Of a DNA stretch of 64,000 nucleotides, positions 46,056-57,573 are shown piece after piece (positions within the stretch are counted from its first letter, which is position 1; every line of letters begins with the position of its first letter). Where the stretch lies: assembly GCA_023053545.1 (NCBI GenBank), contig JAKZAN010000002.1, positions 12,644,790 to 12,708,789 on the forward strand, written 5' to 3'. Source of the DNA: Lepidurus packardi. Taxonomy: Eukaryota > Arthropoda > Branchiopoda > Notostraca > Triopsidae. Under the pieces are notes generated by a model. That model saw only the letters and a list, made by a program, of their open reading frames with translations. It searched no databases and was not told the DNA's origin. The translations under genes and the position numbers were made by a program.

Positions 46056-49000
46056 ATGCAGTCCGATGATGACAATGATGACGACATCTGGGCCGAACCT
46101 TCCCAAGCGAAAATCCGTTCGCTCGTTTATTCCCCCAGCGAAAAGCCAGAATCGCAGGACCAAGAGCTTAACATAGGTTTCTATTCCTTTACTTCAATAT
46201 GTTTCTCTACTTCTCTATATAATTATCAATTTATTAGGGCACGTTGGCGTCGTAGCTCTGGTTGTGAAATCCGATCCGCTATTAAACAACTGCCAGCGTC
46301 GACAATGGCTCCAGAAAGTGGAAGGAGCATGGTGTAATCCAAGTCATAAGCCTTACGCAGCTGTTTACTTCCAAGAAGCTTTAGAAGCATCCGGAGACCC
46401 GTACCTGCTTACGCTCTACATGATTGCCAATAGCATTGACTTTTACAAATGCAAACATAACACTTTTCCATTTTTTGGTAAAAATCCTTCGCATTCTAGA
46501 AGCATGTGCTTTCGGTGATTCGGTTGAACGTTTGATTTTCCTAGTAATCGACAACTTCGCGGCTTGGGTGAAGCACACAGGACTGGAAAACGTCCATAAC
46601 TTGGAATTCGAAGATCGGAGAGATGCGCTGTCTGTGATCCTCAAGCAGAACAATGTACAACTAATTAGGAAAGTGATTTCCGTCTACCAGATCCATAGAG
46701 ACAAGGAGCACTTTGTGGAGCATATACGAAATTTGGCTAAAGAACACAAATTTGATTCGGTAAACTGCCAAAATTGATAAATACTCTTATTGTAATCATT
46801 GCAGTTCATGAAAATACTAATTTTTGCATTCTTTTCGTTAGGCCTGCCGATGTGCCTCGTATTTACAGCTCTACGACCAATTCAGTCTAGATGAGTTCAT
46901 CGTCGCGTTGGTTTTACAAGACAAATTCAATCTAGTGGAGGAGTACGTCCAACATAGCAAGAATATGCAGAAAGAATTGGTTCTCTTCCTGGATAAACAC
47001 ATCCCCCAACCTGAAAGCCTAAGCTTAATGGCCGAGTAACCATTTGTAGTTATAAAACCCCCCAGAAAGATACTTAACCGCGTTTTTATTACAGTATTAT
47101 GGAGCTAAAAGACGTTAAACGGTACAAATTCGACAAAAAGATCCTCACAAAGCTCACCACTCGCCTAATGAAGCGCTTCAGCATCCCTTCGGAGCTCTGC
47201 CCTAATGCTTCTCGCCGACACTGCGAAGGGGGATTACGATACCTCCTGTACCGCAATTACATTCAAAAATCCTTTGGTAAAAGTTTTGTTATAACTATTT
47301 TTAGCTCAATTGGACTCATGTTAATGGAACTTTGATGCTTTTTCGATTCAGGATCTGATAATTTGGACGAGCTAATACGCTTAGCAGTGGGCACTACTGT
47401 CGAATTGCAGGAAGAACTGCTCTGGAGCTTGGAGCAGTACGATGATTTGGAAAAAGCCGCGTTTTTTGCCCTAGAATACGATATACCTCTCTCCAAAGTG
47501 CCCTCTCGAGTCCAGCCAGCCCTTGATCGCCTTCTCGCTGGAAGATCTGTGGATGCGAGGTTAGAAAAAGATACAAAAGACACTAATACCCATACTAAAC
47601 GCTTTTATTGCTCCACAGTGGTAGAGGAAGCGTTTCCAGGACGGTTCCAGAAGATAATTGGGACGATCCAGTCCTACCAACCAGTTTCTATAAACTTAAA
47701 CTGTCATTAAACAATATACGCTTAGTGGAAACCTATCAAGATCTATGCCAGTTCGTAGAAGCAGTCAGTAGGGTACATAAATAGAGTATTTTAAGTGAAA
47801 AACAGTGGAAAATAAGCAATTGAAGAACGTTCTGGATCTTTTTTGGATCGTTTAGGAGAATGTGGTTGGAGTGGACGCAGAATGGAGGCCAATTTTCGGG
47901 ATCCAGCAAGCTACTGCTGCATTGTTGCAAGTAGCAGCTATGGAGACCGTTTATCTCTTAGATGTGATTAAACTCGGAAGTCTGCCCGCTAATCATTGCC
48001 TTATTCTTGAGACTCAGGTGTTCGCAAACCCTTACATCATGAAACTAGGTAACGTTTACCCCTATTTCCTTCGTAACTTGTTAGAACTTGCAATTTACTT
48101 TGAATTTTGGCGTAATTGACTTATTGTTGTTGGTTTTGTTCGTTAGGTTATGGTTTACGGGAAGATTTGAACGTACTGTCAAGATCCTTACCAGGTTTGG
48201 AACGATTGCGCGAGAATACGACCCGGGTTTTGGATGTCAACAGTTTGTGGGACCATATTCGTCAGAAATTTCCTTCATTGATCCCTCATGGTGCCTTTTA
48301 ACTCGTATTTAAGACGGATAAGGAGCTCAGTTTTGTCTAGGAGGGGTAAATGATGGTAAAGATGCAGCTAAAGGGCTCAGTGAAGTCGTTAGGCGTTGCT
48401 TTGGAGCGCCTTTGGACAAAAGTGAGCAGTTTAGCGACTGGGGACGACGACCTTTAAGACCTTCGCAGCTAGTTTACGCAGGTAAATGGCTTTGGACACT
48501 ATATTTTGGTGGATTACGTTACTTAAGAGGCTTATTACTTATTTTTGTAGCGTTAGACGCGTATTGCCTACTAGAAATCTACAATTACTTTGTAAACGAA
48601 GCTGAGAAGCAAGATATTCCTCTGTCGGAGTTAATTACGGGTCTGCAAGCTGGTCATGGGGTGAAACCTAAGTCTAATAAGAACCGCCGAGCGCCTCGGG
48701 GCACAGAGCCTGGCGTTGGAAAGGGGAGGGGCTACAGCCCTGGGGCTGGATTAACCGTACCCAAACCACCGGTACGATATATGCCTGGATAGCGCACACT
48801 TTTGCAAAATTATGGGGGTTTTTTGCGGGGCTGATGAACGACACAAACACTTACGTTTTATACTTTAGTTCATTTAGCAGGCTTCAGACAACGTTTTCTA
48901 GAAAGCACCTTTAATACAGTTAAATTCATTCATATTCGTTCGCTTCATTTGGAGTTATTTATGTTTTTTGTTTATATTTGGTTGATTGTTTACATTTTTG

Positions 49001-50068
49001 CTAATCTAGCTTTTGTTACTAAAGGCACAGGAGTTTGGGTTTACTTCAGAGATGGAGTTAACAAAAAGTCCTCAGGATATTCGGTTTGTGTGCGATACGA
49101 TGGTACAGAAATTGGGGAAAATGCTGAGGATGTGTGGAATCGATACAGTCATCTTGGATTCTAATGGAGATCATGATGATTGCGTTCAGCTTGCCTTACG
49201 AGAGCAACGGATAATTTTATCGAGAGGATCTGTAGCCGTTAAGGTAATTATTTCGGTCTAATCCTATTCCTCTTCTACACTTGGGTCTCATGGCGGTTCG
49301 CGGCCTCCGGCGTTCTGAACCGAAACCGCGGAGAAACCGAACCGAAACCGCCCTTTCTAATAGGCTTCGGCTTGGGCTCGGATTTCGGCCATTCTTGGAG
49401 ATAACTCAAGTTTAGCTCTAGATAGTTGTGTATTCTGCAAGAACCCAATTATTTGTATTAATAACTCCATCAAGAAGTTAATTAGTGAGCAAACAGCCAA
49501 GAATTCAATCCTATTCGTTCTTTAGTTGGCCAAGTTTGTCCGTCGAGGAGATTGTGTGGCATTGGACACGGATGACCCGGAACAGCAGTTGGAATATGTA
49601 TTGACCCGCTTTAAGATCAAAGTCACGGACAGACATATATTCACTCGATGCCAAGTACATTCAGACTATCTTTTTGTCATGAAAAATTGAAAGCATTCTA
49701 CGCTTATAATGCAGGTTTGTAACTCAAATTGCTTTCATCAAATCGACCAACAAGTCATGTTGGAAGTTGCCGTCAATACTGGCCTGGAAGTACCTTCAAC
49801 ACCTTCTACCTCACATAACCTCATACCTTCGGATTTAACTCGAACGCAACAGAGGCATTGGGAAATCGTTACTAGAAGTGTTGATCCAGTAAAAGGATTG
49901 ACTGCATCGGGAAAAAAGATCCAATTGGATCAGATTCCTCAAGGAGTCTTGAACTCTATTAGAACGTTCTATGTTTGCGACAATTGTGGCAAATGTTACT
50001 GGGATGGAACCCATTTCCAACGCGTTTTGAAAGGCTATTTAGGGAAAATCGTGTCGAGTTCTTTGTGA
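46056..50068 (+). CDS. exd3: Exonuclease Mut-7 / Nibbler homologue (EXD3), frame broken by one base
   Basis: 3'-5' exoribonuclease family that trims small RNAs (Nibbler shortens miRNA and piRNA ends in flies). Exons: 46056-46176, 46238-46759, 46842-47035, 47095-47276, 47352-47559, 47619-47772, 47856-48048, 48147-48290, 48341-48481, 48551-48771, 49031-49243, 49526-49654, 49715-50068. About 924 aa if one base is discounted. The DEDDy domain is complete: VGVDAEW, GYGLREDL, and YAALDAYCLLEIY. A C-terminal Mut7-C domain follows (FVCDTMVQKLGKMLRMCGID, RCQVCN, VCDNCGKCYWDGTHF). Exon 2 changes frame at a six-T run (46471-46476): before it the frame is FYKCKHNTFPF, after it VKILRILEACAFG. Every other exon phase agrees, so this is either a sequencing indel or a disabling mutation. 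The intron 8 acceptor (48340) has an in-frame alternative near 48361. Confidence 0.88.
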
Positions 50069-50071
50069 TTC

Positions 50072-51304
50072 TCACTTTTGTGTCAAATTTTTGTTCATTT
50101 GTACTAGCTTTTCCACGTCGTGTAATACATTGAAAGGCGGTGCAGGTCTTCTTATAGTGTTACAGTTGTTCGTTTCACTCCACCATTGTTTCATATCGTA
50201 GGTCTTGGGTGGCCAATTTTCATGCAGTTTTTTGCAAAGTTCACAGAATCCCGTGTCTTTAGGAAACTCTACCGTGTAGTACGCTTTCCACCGAAAGAAT
50301 TTTTGGTATTCTTCGTCATGTTTGTCTAACCAACGCAAATACTTGGCTAATCCACTTGGAGTGAAGTCTAAAGCGTTGATAAAGGAATTGGGAGGAGCTA
50401 AGGAGGAGTAATTCGCAGCTCCAAACACTACTGGGACGATACTTCGCGACATTGGAATGAAGAACTTCTCCGTTACATAGTCTCTGCATAAACTGTTCTC
50501 GAAAGAGAAGTAAAACTTGTATTGCGAGGCTATAAGATCCCAACAACTCCCAGAAGAGGATTTGGGACAAGTTAAGTTTCCACAATCTCCGTAAACATCA
50601 ATTGGAAGGTACCGCTGTAGCATGTACACGTACTCCTCTCGATGGCTGTGGGTATCACAGTGTGATACCATCCATGCTGCTATTTTTCGTTTTTCTTTAG
50701 ATTTCACGTTAGTATTATGCTTAGGAGATCCTAGTAATCCTAGTAATGTCGCAGGTACTGGTCTTATTACCCCGTAAGGAATGCGAATGTCAGCGTCTGT
50801 ATTGTACGTCATGGTCCAGTTGAAGTACTGGTCTGAGAGCCGGATTTCATAACTGATGTATTGAGGGGACTCGAAGGTAAAAAAGATGTATCGTTGGTGA
50901 GGACTGCGGTGCTTTGGCGCATCATGGAAGTTACGGATATGGAATATTATGGCGTCGTACTGTTCCATGGGTACGTGTGATTTATTAGCTGTCGTGTAAC
51001 AGGTGTTGGTGGGACAGTTATGGTCGAGGAAAGGTTGCTGGCCAAAACCGAACGTGTAGTTGGCAAACTCGTAGAATTCGTTCCAGAACAGGATTGTTTT
51101 CAATCCGTGCTGTCTTGTTTGACTGCCATGTTGGCGTGTTGTTTGTTTGGTGGAAGGTAAAGTACTTGTGCGCGGGATTACACAATTCCGTTGTGTAATT
51201 GTGGGTAGGTTCAGGTCGATGAGGAAGATTAAAGCGTACCAGAAGGCGAAGCACAGTAAAACGACTACAGGGTAATACCTAAACGATACTTTCATAGTTT
51301 TCAC
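50072..51304 (-). CDS. Alpha-1,3-fucosyltransferase (GT10), single exon
   Basis: Golgi type II enzyme that moves fucose from GDP-fucose to N- or O-glycans. 410 aa without introns. Cytoplasmic tail MKTMKVSFRYY, then a membrane anchor (VVVLLCFAFWYALIFLI), a stem rich in Thr/Gln/His to about residue 65, and the catalytic domain. The GT10 signature is clear: HQRYIFFTFESPQY in the acceptor half and KFYFSFENSLCRDYVTEKFF with VPVVFGAANY in the donor half. Cys pairs near CELCKKLH fit the family fold. The start at 51304 gives the shortest tail; Met5 is an alternative. The stop is 3 bp from that of EXD3, tail to tail. Divergent with the zinc-finger gene. The exact linkage (core alpha-1,3 versus Lewis type) is not decided. 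Confidence 0.93.
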   Translation of the reverse strand: MKTMKVSFRYYPVVVLLCFAFWYALIFLIDLNLPTITQRNCVIPRTSTLPSTKQTTRQHGSQTRQHGLKTILFWNEFYEFANYTFGFGQQPFLDHNCPTNTCYTTANKSHVPMEQYDAIIFHIRNFHDAPKHRSPHQRYIFFTFESPQYISYEIRLSDQYFNWTMTYNTDADIRIPYGVIRPVPATLLGLLGSPKHNTNVKSKEKRKIAAWMVSHCDTHSHREEYVYMLQRYLPIDVYGDCGNLTCPKSSSGSCWDLIASQYKFYFSFENSLCRDYVTEKFFIPMSRSIVPVVFGAANYSSLAPPNSFINALDFTPSGLAKYLRWLDKHDEEYQKFFRWKAYYTVEFPKDTGFCELCKKLHENWPPKTYDMKQWWSETNNCNTIRRPAPPFNVLHDVEKLVQMNKNLTQK

Positions 51305-51815
51305 ACGTCCAAGAACTACTCCACTGTGTTGCTAAGCTAACTCTACTACACAGACACGCAAACATTTGGTAGTATTCTAAGCAGGAAGGAGTTAGAAGGG
51401 TCAGTCCATTGACACTCGGGACTTTACGTTGGTTTTCTCAAGCAGAACGCACGGAAGTCGCATGTGAGTACGTGGTTTCAGGGCCGTATTTCCCATAAAC
51501 CAACCTTGGCCATGGCCTAGGGTGGTTTTCCACTTTCTATGCTTCTTAGAACAACAATCTTACTTAAAATCCTCCATGAATGGAATACTAACGCAATATA
51601 ACAAATGACAATGCAGAATTATTACAAAAACGTGGGCTAAGTTCAAATTGAACCGACAATTCAAACAAACGGTTTTCGAACATTTGAATCTGGCGCTGAA
51701 ATTTTGCAATCGATTAACTTTCGTGTTAAACAGTTATCTATCGATAACGGGTGGAAAGCACTGTTATATACGTTCCGTGTGAATGCGTTAGTTTTCTTCT
51801 GTTTCTGCGATCCAG
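51305..51815. other. Divergent promoter region and non-coding exon of the zinc-finger gene
   Basis: About 500 bp shared by the fucosyltransferase (minus) and the zinc-finger gene (plus). It contains a TATCGATA element and ends in a probable 5' untranslated exon whose donor is at 51815/51816 (CCAG-GTAAC), spliced to 51894. Confidence 0.65.
51739..51746. promoter_or_regulatory. DRE-like element TATCGATA
   Basis: The palindrome TATCGATA is the DREF-binding core of many fly housekeeping promoters. It lies about 75 bp before the end of the leader exon. Use by DREF in this organism is inferred. Confidence 0.5.
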
Positions 51816-51895
51816 GTAACTTTTAAAAACATTCGTATTCTAATGAATCTTAACAATTAAAATAAGCTAATATACCTTCGATGAATTGCCTAGAA

Positions 51896-54800
51896 ATGGA
51901 TCGACGTAGTAGTTATTCCAAAGTCTCTAGCGGCCATAGCAAAAGCGCTGGCTACGATAATCGCCATTCTTCATCTTCAGCCAGTAAAGAGCATTACGAC
52001 CGGCGTTCTGAATGGAAGAAAGCGACGCCAATTACCCCCCGCAGCTCGGGCAGAAGCAATCGCTACGAAGGTTTCTATACCTCATCCTTCAAGCTTCTAA
52101 AACGTTGAACTTTCATTGACATTTGTTGTTTTCTGCTTCTAGTTGGCGACAAGCGCAAGTACAGCGAACCTTCCGTCGACTATCGTCATTCCAGTGGCAA
52201 AAACGAGCCTTATGGAGCCTCTGCCTCGAATCGTTATCGGGATAGCGAACCCAATTACAAGCGACCAAGAGTTGATCCTGAAGCCTATGAGGTAAATCTT
52301 TCCAGAGCTACCAAAACCCTTATGCCACCACCATTACCTGCGAATCACAGAAAGCTGACCCCTACGACAAAAAAGACAAAAAACACAAGCACCTTCCCTC
52401 GTCTTTCTCACTTACTTCCTCCCACAAACTCCACGAGCTGATTCGAGCATTAAATAAACACAGAACAGCTACAGTATGGTATGATAATAAAGGCTTAGCT
52501 CTCCAGATCATCCCCTTCTTCAACTTGTTCCCCCAACGATCTTCTCCGCCTCATTTTTTCTATGAAATAGTACAACTTACTCCTGAAAACAAAGCTTTTA
52601 ATGCGAAAAAATGATTTGGAACCTCTTGATGGAGCACCAACCTTGGATTTGGAGGATTTGGAGCTAAATCTCGACACCAAGTAAAAGATACCCATCCTCA
52701 AAGCCCCTAATACTTCCCATATGGCGGATTATGACCGCCAAAAGAAGATTATGACCAAAAGAAGATGAAATCCATGTTTCTGCTGACTTCTAGCCCGGAA
52801 ATTGAATGGTTTTAAAGCCTTCTAAGCTCAACGCAGCTTTATCCTCTTGTTTTATCTCTCTCTTTAGCTCCCCAGCCTTTAAAAAAAAATTCAGAAAAAA
52901 TGATTATACAGCTTCGAGACTCTGCTAAAGTCTAAAACTACATATGCCCATGTGGGAAACCTCATTGCAGGGCCGCGGCCAAAGCCATCACAGCCAAGTG
53001 CGCCCAGCACAGTACGAGTCCCGGTACCACGAAACTCCGCCCAGTCGGTCCCATAGCCATCGAGCCCCTGCTCCATTCAAGAAGCCGGTGTATACGGAGA
53101 CAGAGCCACGGAAACCACGCCCTCTCCTGCCGCCGGATGAAGAGCGACGTATTCTGAAGGCCAAAGCTTATCCCGTCAGGCCCCGAGGAGGTGGAGGAGG
53201 AGGAGGAGGCGGCAGGCGAGTTGTGACGGGGAAACCGAGGCCTATTCCGACTCGAAGACCACGTCGAGACGAGCAGAGAGAACCTGCGGATTCTTTAGAG
53301 CGTGTTCGAGGTCCAGAAAAGTATGAAAATAAGTACAATGAAGCTAAGTAACACTTGTTTTCAGAAGGAAATGTAATGTTTGTCTGGTTTTTGGGTCTTT
53401 TTAGGGAGGAAAATGATGAATTCGGGGAATATGAAGGAGATGAGAACCAAGATTTGGACGAAGAAGACCAGAAAGAGGAGAAAAACGAAGTGGAGGATGG
53501 AAAAGCAGAAGGAGACGCCCCGAATGAAGAGGAAGAGGCCACGGAGACCCAGAAAGATGCCAAGAAAGAGATAAAGGAGGATGCAGGGGAGGAAATGGAG
53601 ACAAACGAGGAGAAAACGGTGGAAGAGACCAAGGAATCGAATGGGAAGCAGGAAGAAGAGCATGCGGTGAGAACTGTCATGTTAATTTCTGAATTTGAGT
53701 CGGAATTAGGGTGAATTTCATAGTAAATCATTGAAATTCATTCATGTTTGTGGTATTTCTGAATTTGAGTCGGAATTAGGGTGAATTTCATAGTAAATCA
53801 TTGAAATTAATTCATGTTTGTGGTATTTCTGAATTTGAGTCGGAATTAGGGTGAATTTCATAGTAAATAATTGAAATTAATTCATGTTTGTGGTTTTAGG
53901 AAGTGACGGTTGATAAGCGGAACAAAGATGAGGATTTGGAGGCGAAAGAAGTGCGTAAGAAGAGGGAAAGCAAGAGCAGTAGTGATTTGCCTCCGTCCAA
54001 AGTAAATCATAAATATAAAAAATATTTAAAATAAATTTATTAATTTTTTTTTTTTTTTAATTTAGGGCAATAAAACTGATCGCGATGATCAACGTGCAGG
54101 AAGCAAAGACAAATCAGATTATATTCGATTGCAATGCCCGCATTGCCATCTCCGGTGTCTTACATTCAGTGTAAGTTTTGAATTTTTTCATTGTATTTTA
54201 ATTTTCTAAATTTTAATTGAATTATTTAAGGCTTTTTAATTTCCTTAATTTACTTGTTGACTTCATTCTCGCTTTGTAGCGAGTCTATTTTGCTATTTAA
54301 TCTTGTTTTTGTACTGAATTTAGTTCATTTATCTGTAGTGAATTTCGTTCATTTTTGTTTTAACTTTGATCGTTATTGATCGTTAATTTGAGGATTGGTT
54401 CAATTTTTGGGTGTTTTAACTCCCAAGATTGATCAATTTTGGTTCTATTTTGGATTATTGGATTACTTTAGACCTACGTGAACCATTTGTTTTTGTACTG
54501 AATTTAGTTCATTTAGGGTGTTTTAACTCCCAAGATTGATCATGTTTGGTTCTATTTTGGATTATTGGATTGGATTATTTAAATTTTCTAAATTTTAATT
54601 GAATATTTTAATTTCTTTGAATATTTTAATTGAAGTTTTTTAATTTCCTTAATTTCCTTGACTTAATTCTCGCTTTGTGGCGACTCTATTTTGCTATTTA
54701 ATCTTGTTTTTGTACTGAATTTGGTTCATTTATATGTAGTGAATTTAGATGATTTTTGTTTTAACTTTAATTGATCCTTAATTTGAGGATTAGTTCAATT

Positions 54801-55576
54801 TTTGGGTGTTTTAACTCCCAAGATTGATTAGTTTTCAGTGTAAGTTTTGAATTTTTTATTGTATTTTAATTTTCTCAATTTTAATTGAATTATTTAAGGT
54901 TTTTTAATTTCCTTAATTTCCTTGTTGACTTAATTCTCGCTTTGTAGCGATTTCATTTAGTTCATTTAGGGTGTTTTGACTTTAATTGATCCTTGATTTG
55001 AGGATTAGTTCAATTTTTGGGTGTTTTAACTCCCAAGATGGATCAATGTTGGTTCTATTTTGGATTATTGGATTACTTTAGACCTACGTGAACCATTTGA
55101 GCAGTCAAAGACATTTGGACGCTTTGCAGAAGCTCTCGCAGCAACATCGGCAGTCTTTAGCAACGTTGCGAAGTCGCCAACGTCGAGAACAGGCGCAAAT
55201 GGAAGCGCAAAACGTGAAGCCTGTTCGGCAAGAGAAAATGAATTTCTGTGCCATATGTAAGCTGTATCATTCAGAAAGCAGACCTAACCACGAAGCCACC
55301 GAATTGCATAAAGTATTCCATACAAATTGTCTTCGAATTTGAACTCTTCCTATTTATTTATTTCTGTTTTTAATTTATTTTTATTTTTAGATTATTAAAA
55401 ATTTCCTGATGCCTTTCTGCCCCATTTGTCGCATCGCTTTCAAATCGCGTATGTTGTACGAGAAACACGTAGCTACCTTAATGCATGTCAAGGTAAAATT
55501 TGGAAATTGATTTTGAAGTGAATTTGTGATTTTTAACTGAATTTCTTTGGGAAATTTGAGGAAATTTGAATTTATT

Positions 55577-55607
<31 letters not shown>

Positions 55608-56392
55608 TAGGCTAAAGCTAACATGGAGAAGATGTATGAGCGAAGACGCGAGCAAGCGAGAGGTGCGCGTGATAGAGGAGAGGAGCATGAAGATGTGGAT
55701 GAATTGGATCCGGCGAATATGCTGACGTTGGATGCTGTTGGCAGTGTGGATGGTAATTTGTTCTAATGAATTAAAGAAAATGTAATGTTTTGGGTTTATT
55801 TACGATTTTTGTAATTGAAGATTGTGTCGGTTTGGAAAATGGGGATGAGCTTTTGATCGGGGAGGAGTATGTGAAGAAACTGACCGTCCTGTATTGCGAA
55901 GCATGCAAGCGTTACTTGGCTCGAACAGAACCTTTGGACAAAGCGCTGGCATTGCATTGCAAATCCGCGTTGCATTTGAAAGAAGCTGGGAAGAAACAAG
56001 ATGACGAGAAGAATAAAGCGATGAGGGAAGAGGAAGAGCATTGTGAAGCTACTTCAGTTGAGGAACAAGGAGAGAAAGCGAAAACTGGCCAAGAAGACGA
56101 AGAGAAAAAAGAGGAAGATCAGGAAGAGAAGTTGTGGGAAGAAGGCGGACCCGAGTTTACGGATGGCGAAGAGACCAATGACGGGGAGAAACAGCCCGAG
56201 TTGGAGGAAAGCCAAGATGGGTGGGATAACAAGCGAGTTGTGAAAGAAAGGGAAGAGGAGCAAAATGGAGAACAAGAGGAAAATGAGAGAACTGACGATG
56301 AGCAAGAGGGTCAAGCTAAGAAAGAAGAGGAAGAGGAAGATCATGTGCTAGTTATGGAGCATGAAGGGGAAGAAGGCACGGATGGTTTGTGA
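51896..56392 (+). CDS. Matrin/CIZ1-type C2H2 zinc-finger nuclear protein
   Basis: Probably a nuclear nucleic-acid-binding protein related to CIZ1 and fly CG8108; assignment by layout, not proven. Exons: 51896-52070, 52143-52291, 52971-53347, 53405-53666, 53900-54001, 54066-54170, 55082-55312, 55391-55492, 55611-55752, 55821-56392; 738 aa in phase. The N-terminus is basic and Ser/Tyr/Arg-rich, then a Gly9 run, then an acidic E/D-rich region. Zinc fingers follow: LQCPHCHLRC...HLSSQRH, NFCAICKLYHSESRPNHEATELH, PFCPICRIAFKSRMLYEKHV, LYCEACKRYL..ALHCKSALH. Between fingers is ANMLTLDAVGSVD, a segment typical of matrin-type proteins. The tail is again highly acidic. The start at 51896 follows a spliced leader; the ATG at 51881 would be intronic. 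Intron 3 (679 nt) and intron 6 (911 nt) are unusually long. Confidence 0.82.
53685..53894. repeat. Three 70-bp tandem copies in zinc-finger gene intron
   Basis: Units start ATTTCTGAATTTGAGTCGG at 53685, 53755 and 53825 and end TGTTTGTGGT. The first unit begins inside the donor side of the intron and the third runs into the true acceptor. One or two base differences between copies. Confidence 0.95.
54171..55081. repeat. Intron enlarged by duplications carrying both splice sites
   Basis: The donor region (TTCAGTGTAAGTTTTGAAT) recurs at 54834-54852. The acceptor with the start of the next exon (ACTTTAGACCTACGTGAACC) recurs at 54465-54484. AATTTTAATTGAATTATTTAAGG and the ATTCTCGCTTTG stretch are each present two or three times. 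Confidence 0.9.
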
Positions 56393-56749
56393 ATTTTGTA
56401 GTAGTACTTTCTACCTTTGTTACTTATAGTATTATCATGATTTGTAACAAGGGTTTCTCCATAGCCATGGGACAAATGTATGGAATTTCAAGCATAAACG
56501 GACTTGTCCTTTATTTACTTTGTGTTTTCTAATCTGAATAGCATTCCTGATATTAAAGCTACATTTGAAAGTTCCTGTTTACTTACTAGCTGCATTATAG
56601 GAGTTAAGAGTTAGGGGGCACTTCGCGGATGATTCGAATTATGGTTACGTTTTGAGTGACTGAAATCTAACGCCTCTTGCGGCACTGCATGGAATTAGCG
56701 TTAGGTGACCTAAAACTTCTGATGGTAACTTATTCTTAAAACTAGTAAT

Positions 56750-57310
56750 CATAACATGATACTATTTACTATTCAGTACTATAAGTTGTACTAGTATAGT
56801 ATAGTACTATTCAGTACTGAATAGAATAGTACTATTCAGTACTGAATAGTACTGAATACTACTACTGAATACTACTGAATAGTACTAAATACTACTGAGT
56901 TCAGTAGTGAATAATAGTACTGAATAAAACAATAGTACTGAATTTAGTACTGAATACTAGAATTCAGTACTGAATAGTATAGTACTATTCAGTACTATAC
57001 TATTAATAATACTATTACTATTCAGTACTGAATAGAATAGTACTATTCAGTACTGAATAGTACTGAATACTACTGAATACTACTACTGAATACTACTGAA
57101 TACTACTACTGAATATTACTGAATACTACTGAATAGTACTGAATAGTACTGAATTCAGTAGTGAATAATAGTACTGAATTTAGTACTGAATACTAGAATT
57201 CAGTACTGAATAGTATAGTACTATTCAGTGCTGTACTATTATTAGTACTATTAATAGTACTATACTACTAATAGTACTATTCAGTACTATACTATTCAGT
57301 ATTATAAGTT
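56750..57310. repeat. Palindromic satellite built from AGTACTGAATA
   Basis: The unit AGTACTGAATAGTA and its mirror TACTATTCAGTACT alternate irregularly for about 560 bp. AGTACT is itself self-complementary, so long hairpins can form. Two larger blocks (56800-56985 and 57015-57225) are near copies. Confidence 0.95.
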
Positions 57311-57463
57311 GTACTAGTTGCATGTTTTGGTTGTGAAAGTAGTGTCGTTGTATTATTAGTTGTGTGTGAGTTCTGGTCCTATTTTTAAATGTTTTAGTTT
57401 GTTGTGCATTCGGGAATCCAAGGAGTGATTGATGTGCAAAACTATCTTGGCAACATTCTGCAG

Positions 57464-57477
57464 ATAATTCTCGAAAC
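57464..57477. promoter_or_regulatory. Heat shock element upstream of sHSP
   Basis: GATAATTCTCGAAA fits GAAnnTTCnnGAA with one mismatch in the first unit. It lies about 95 bp before a TATA box, the usual place for HSF binding. Confidence 0.6.
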
Positions 57478-57565
57478 GTAAGCGTAGAAGCAACGAGACG
57501 CGCCCAAAATAATGTCGATTTCGAGATAAGTCGCGTGCCGATCGAGAACGCCCGTTTGCTTGTAT

Positions 57566-57573
57566 AAAAGCCG
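57566..57573 (+). promoter_or_regulatory. TATA box of sHSP gene
   Basis: TATAAAAG, followed about 30 bp later by the probable start. A leader intron runs from about 57677 (GCA-GTGAGT) to 57740 (CTTTAG), ending 7 bases before the ATG. Confidence 0.7.

Larger units (their letters stand above)
56393..57560. other. Spacer between zinc-finger gene and sHSP
   Basis: First about 350 bp are 3' UTR and unique DNA. The centre is the GTACTGAATA satellite (56750-57310). The final part is the sHSP promoter. Frames on the minus strand here are not genes. Confidence 0.7.

Noticed and set aside
49290..49400. GC-rich AACCGAAACCG stretch in an EXD3 intron as a separate element
   Set aside because: Locally repetitive, but no clear boundaries, duplication or second copy in the window.
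53168..53731. 187-aa Ser/Phe-rich minus-strand frame
   Set aside because: Shadow of the acidic Glu/Lys region of the zinc-finger protein.
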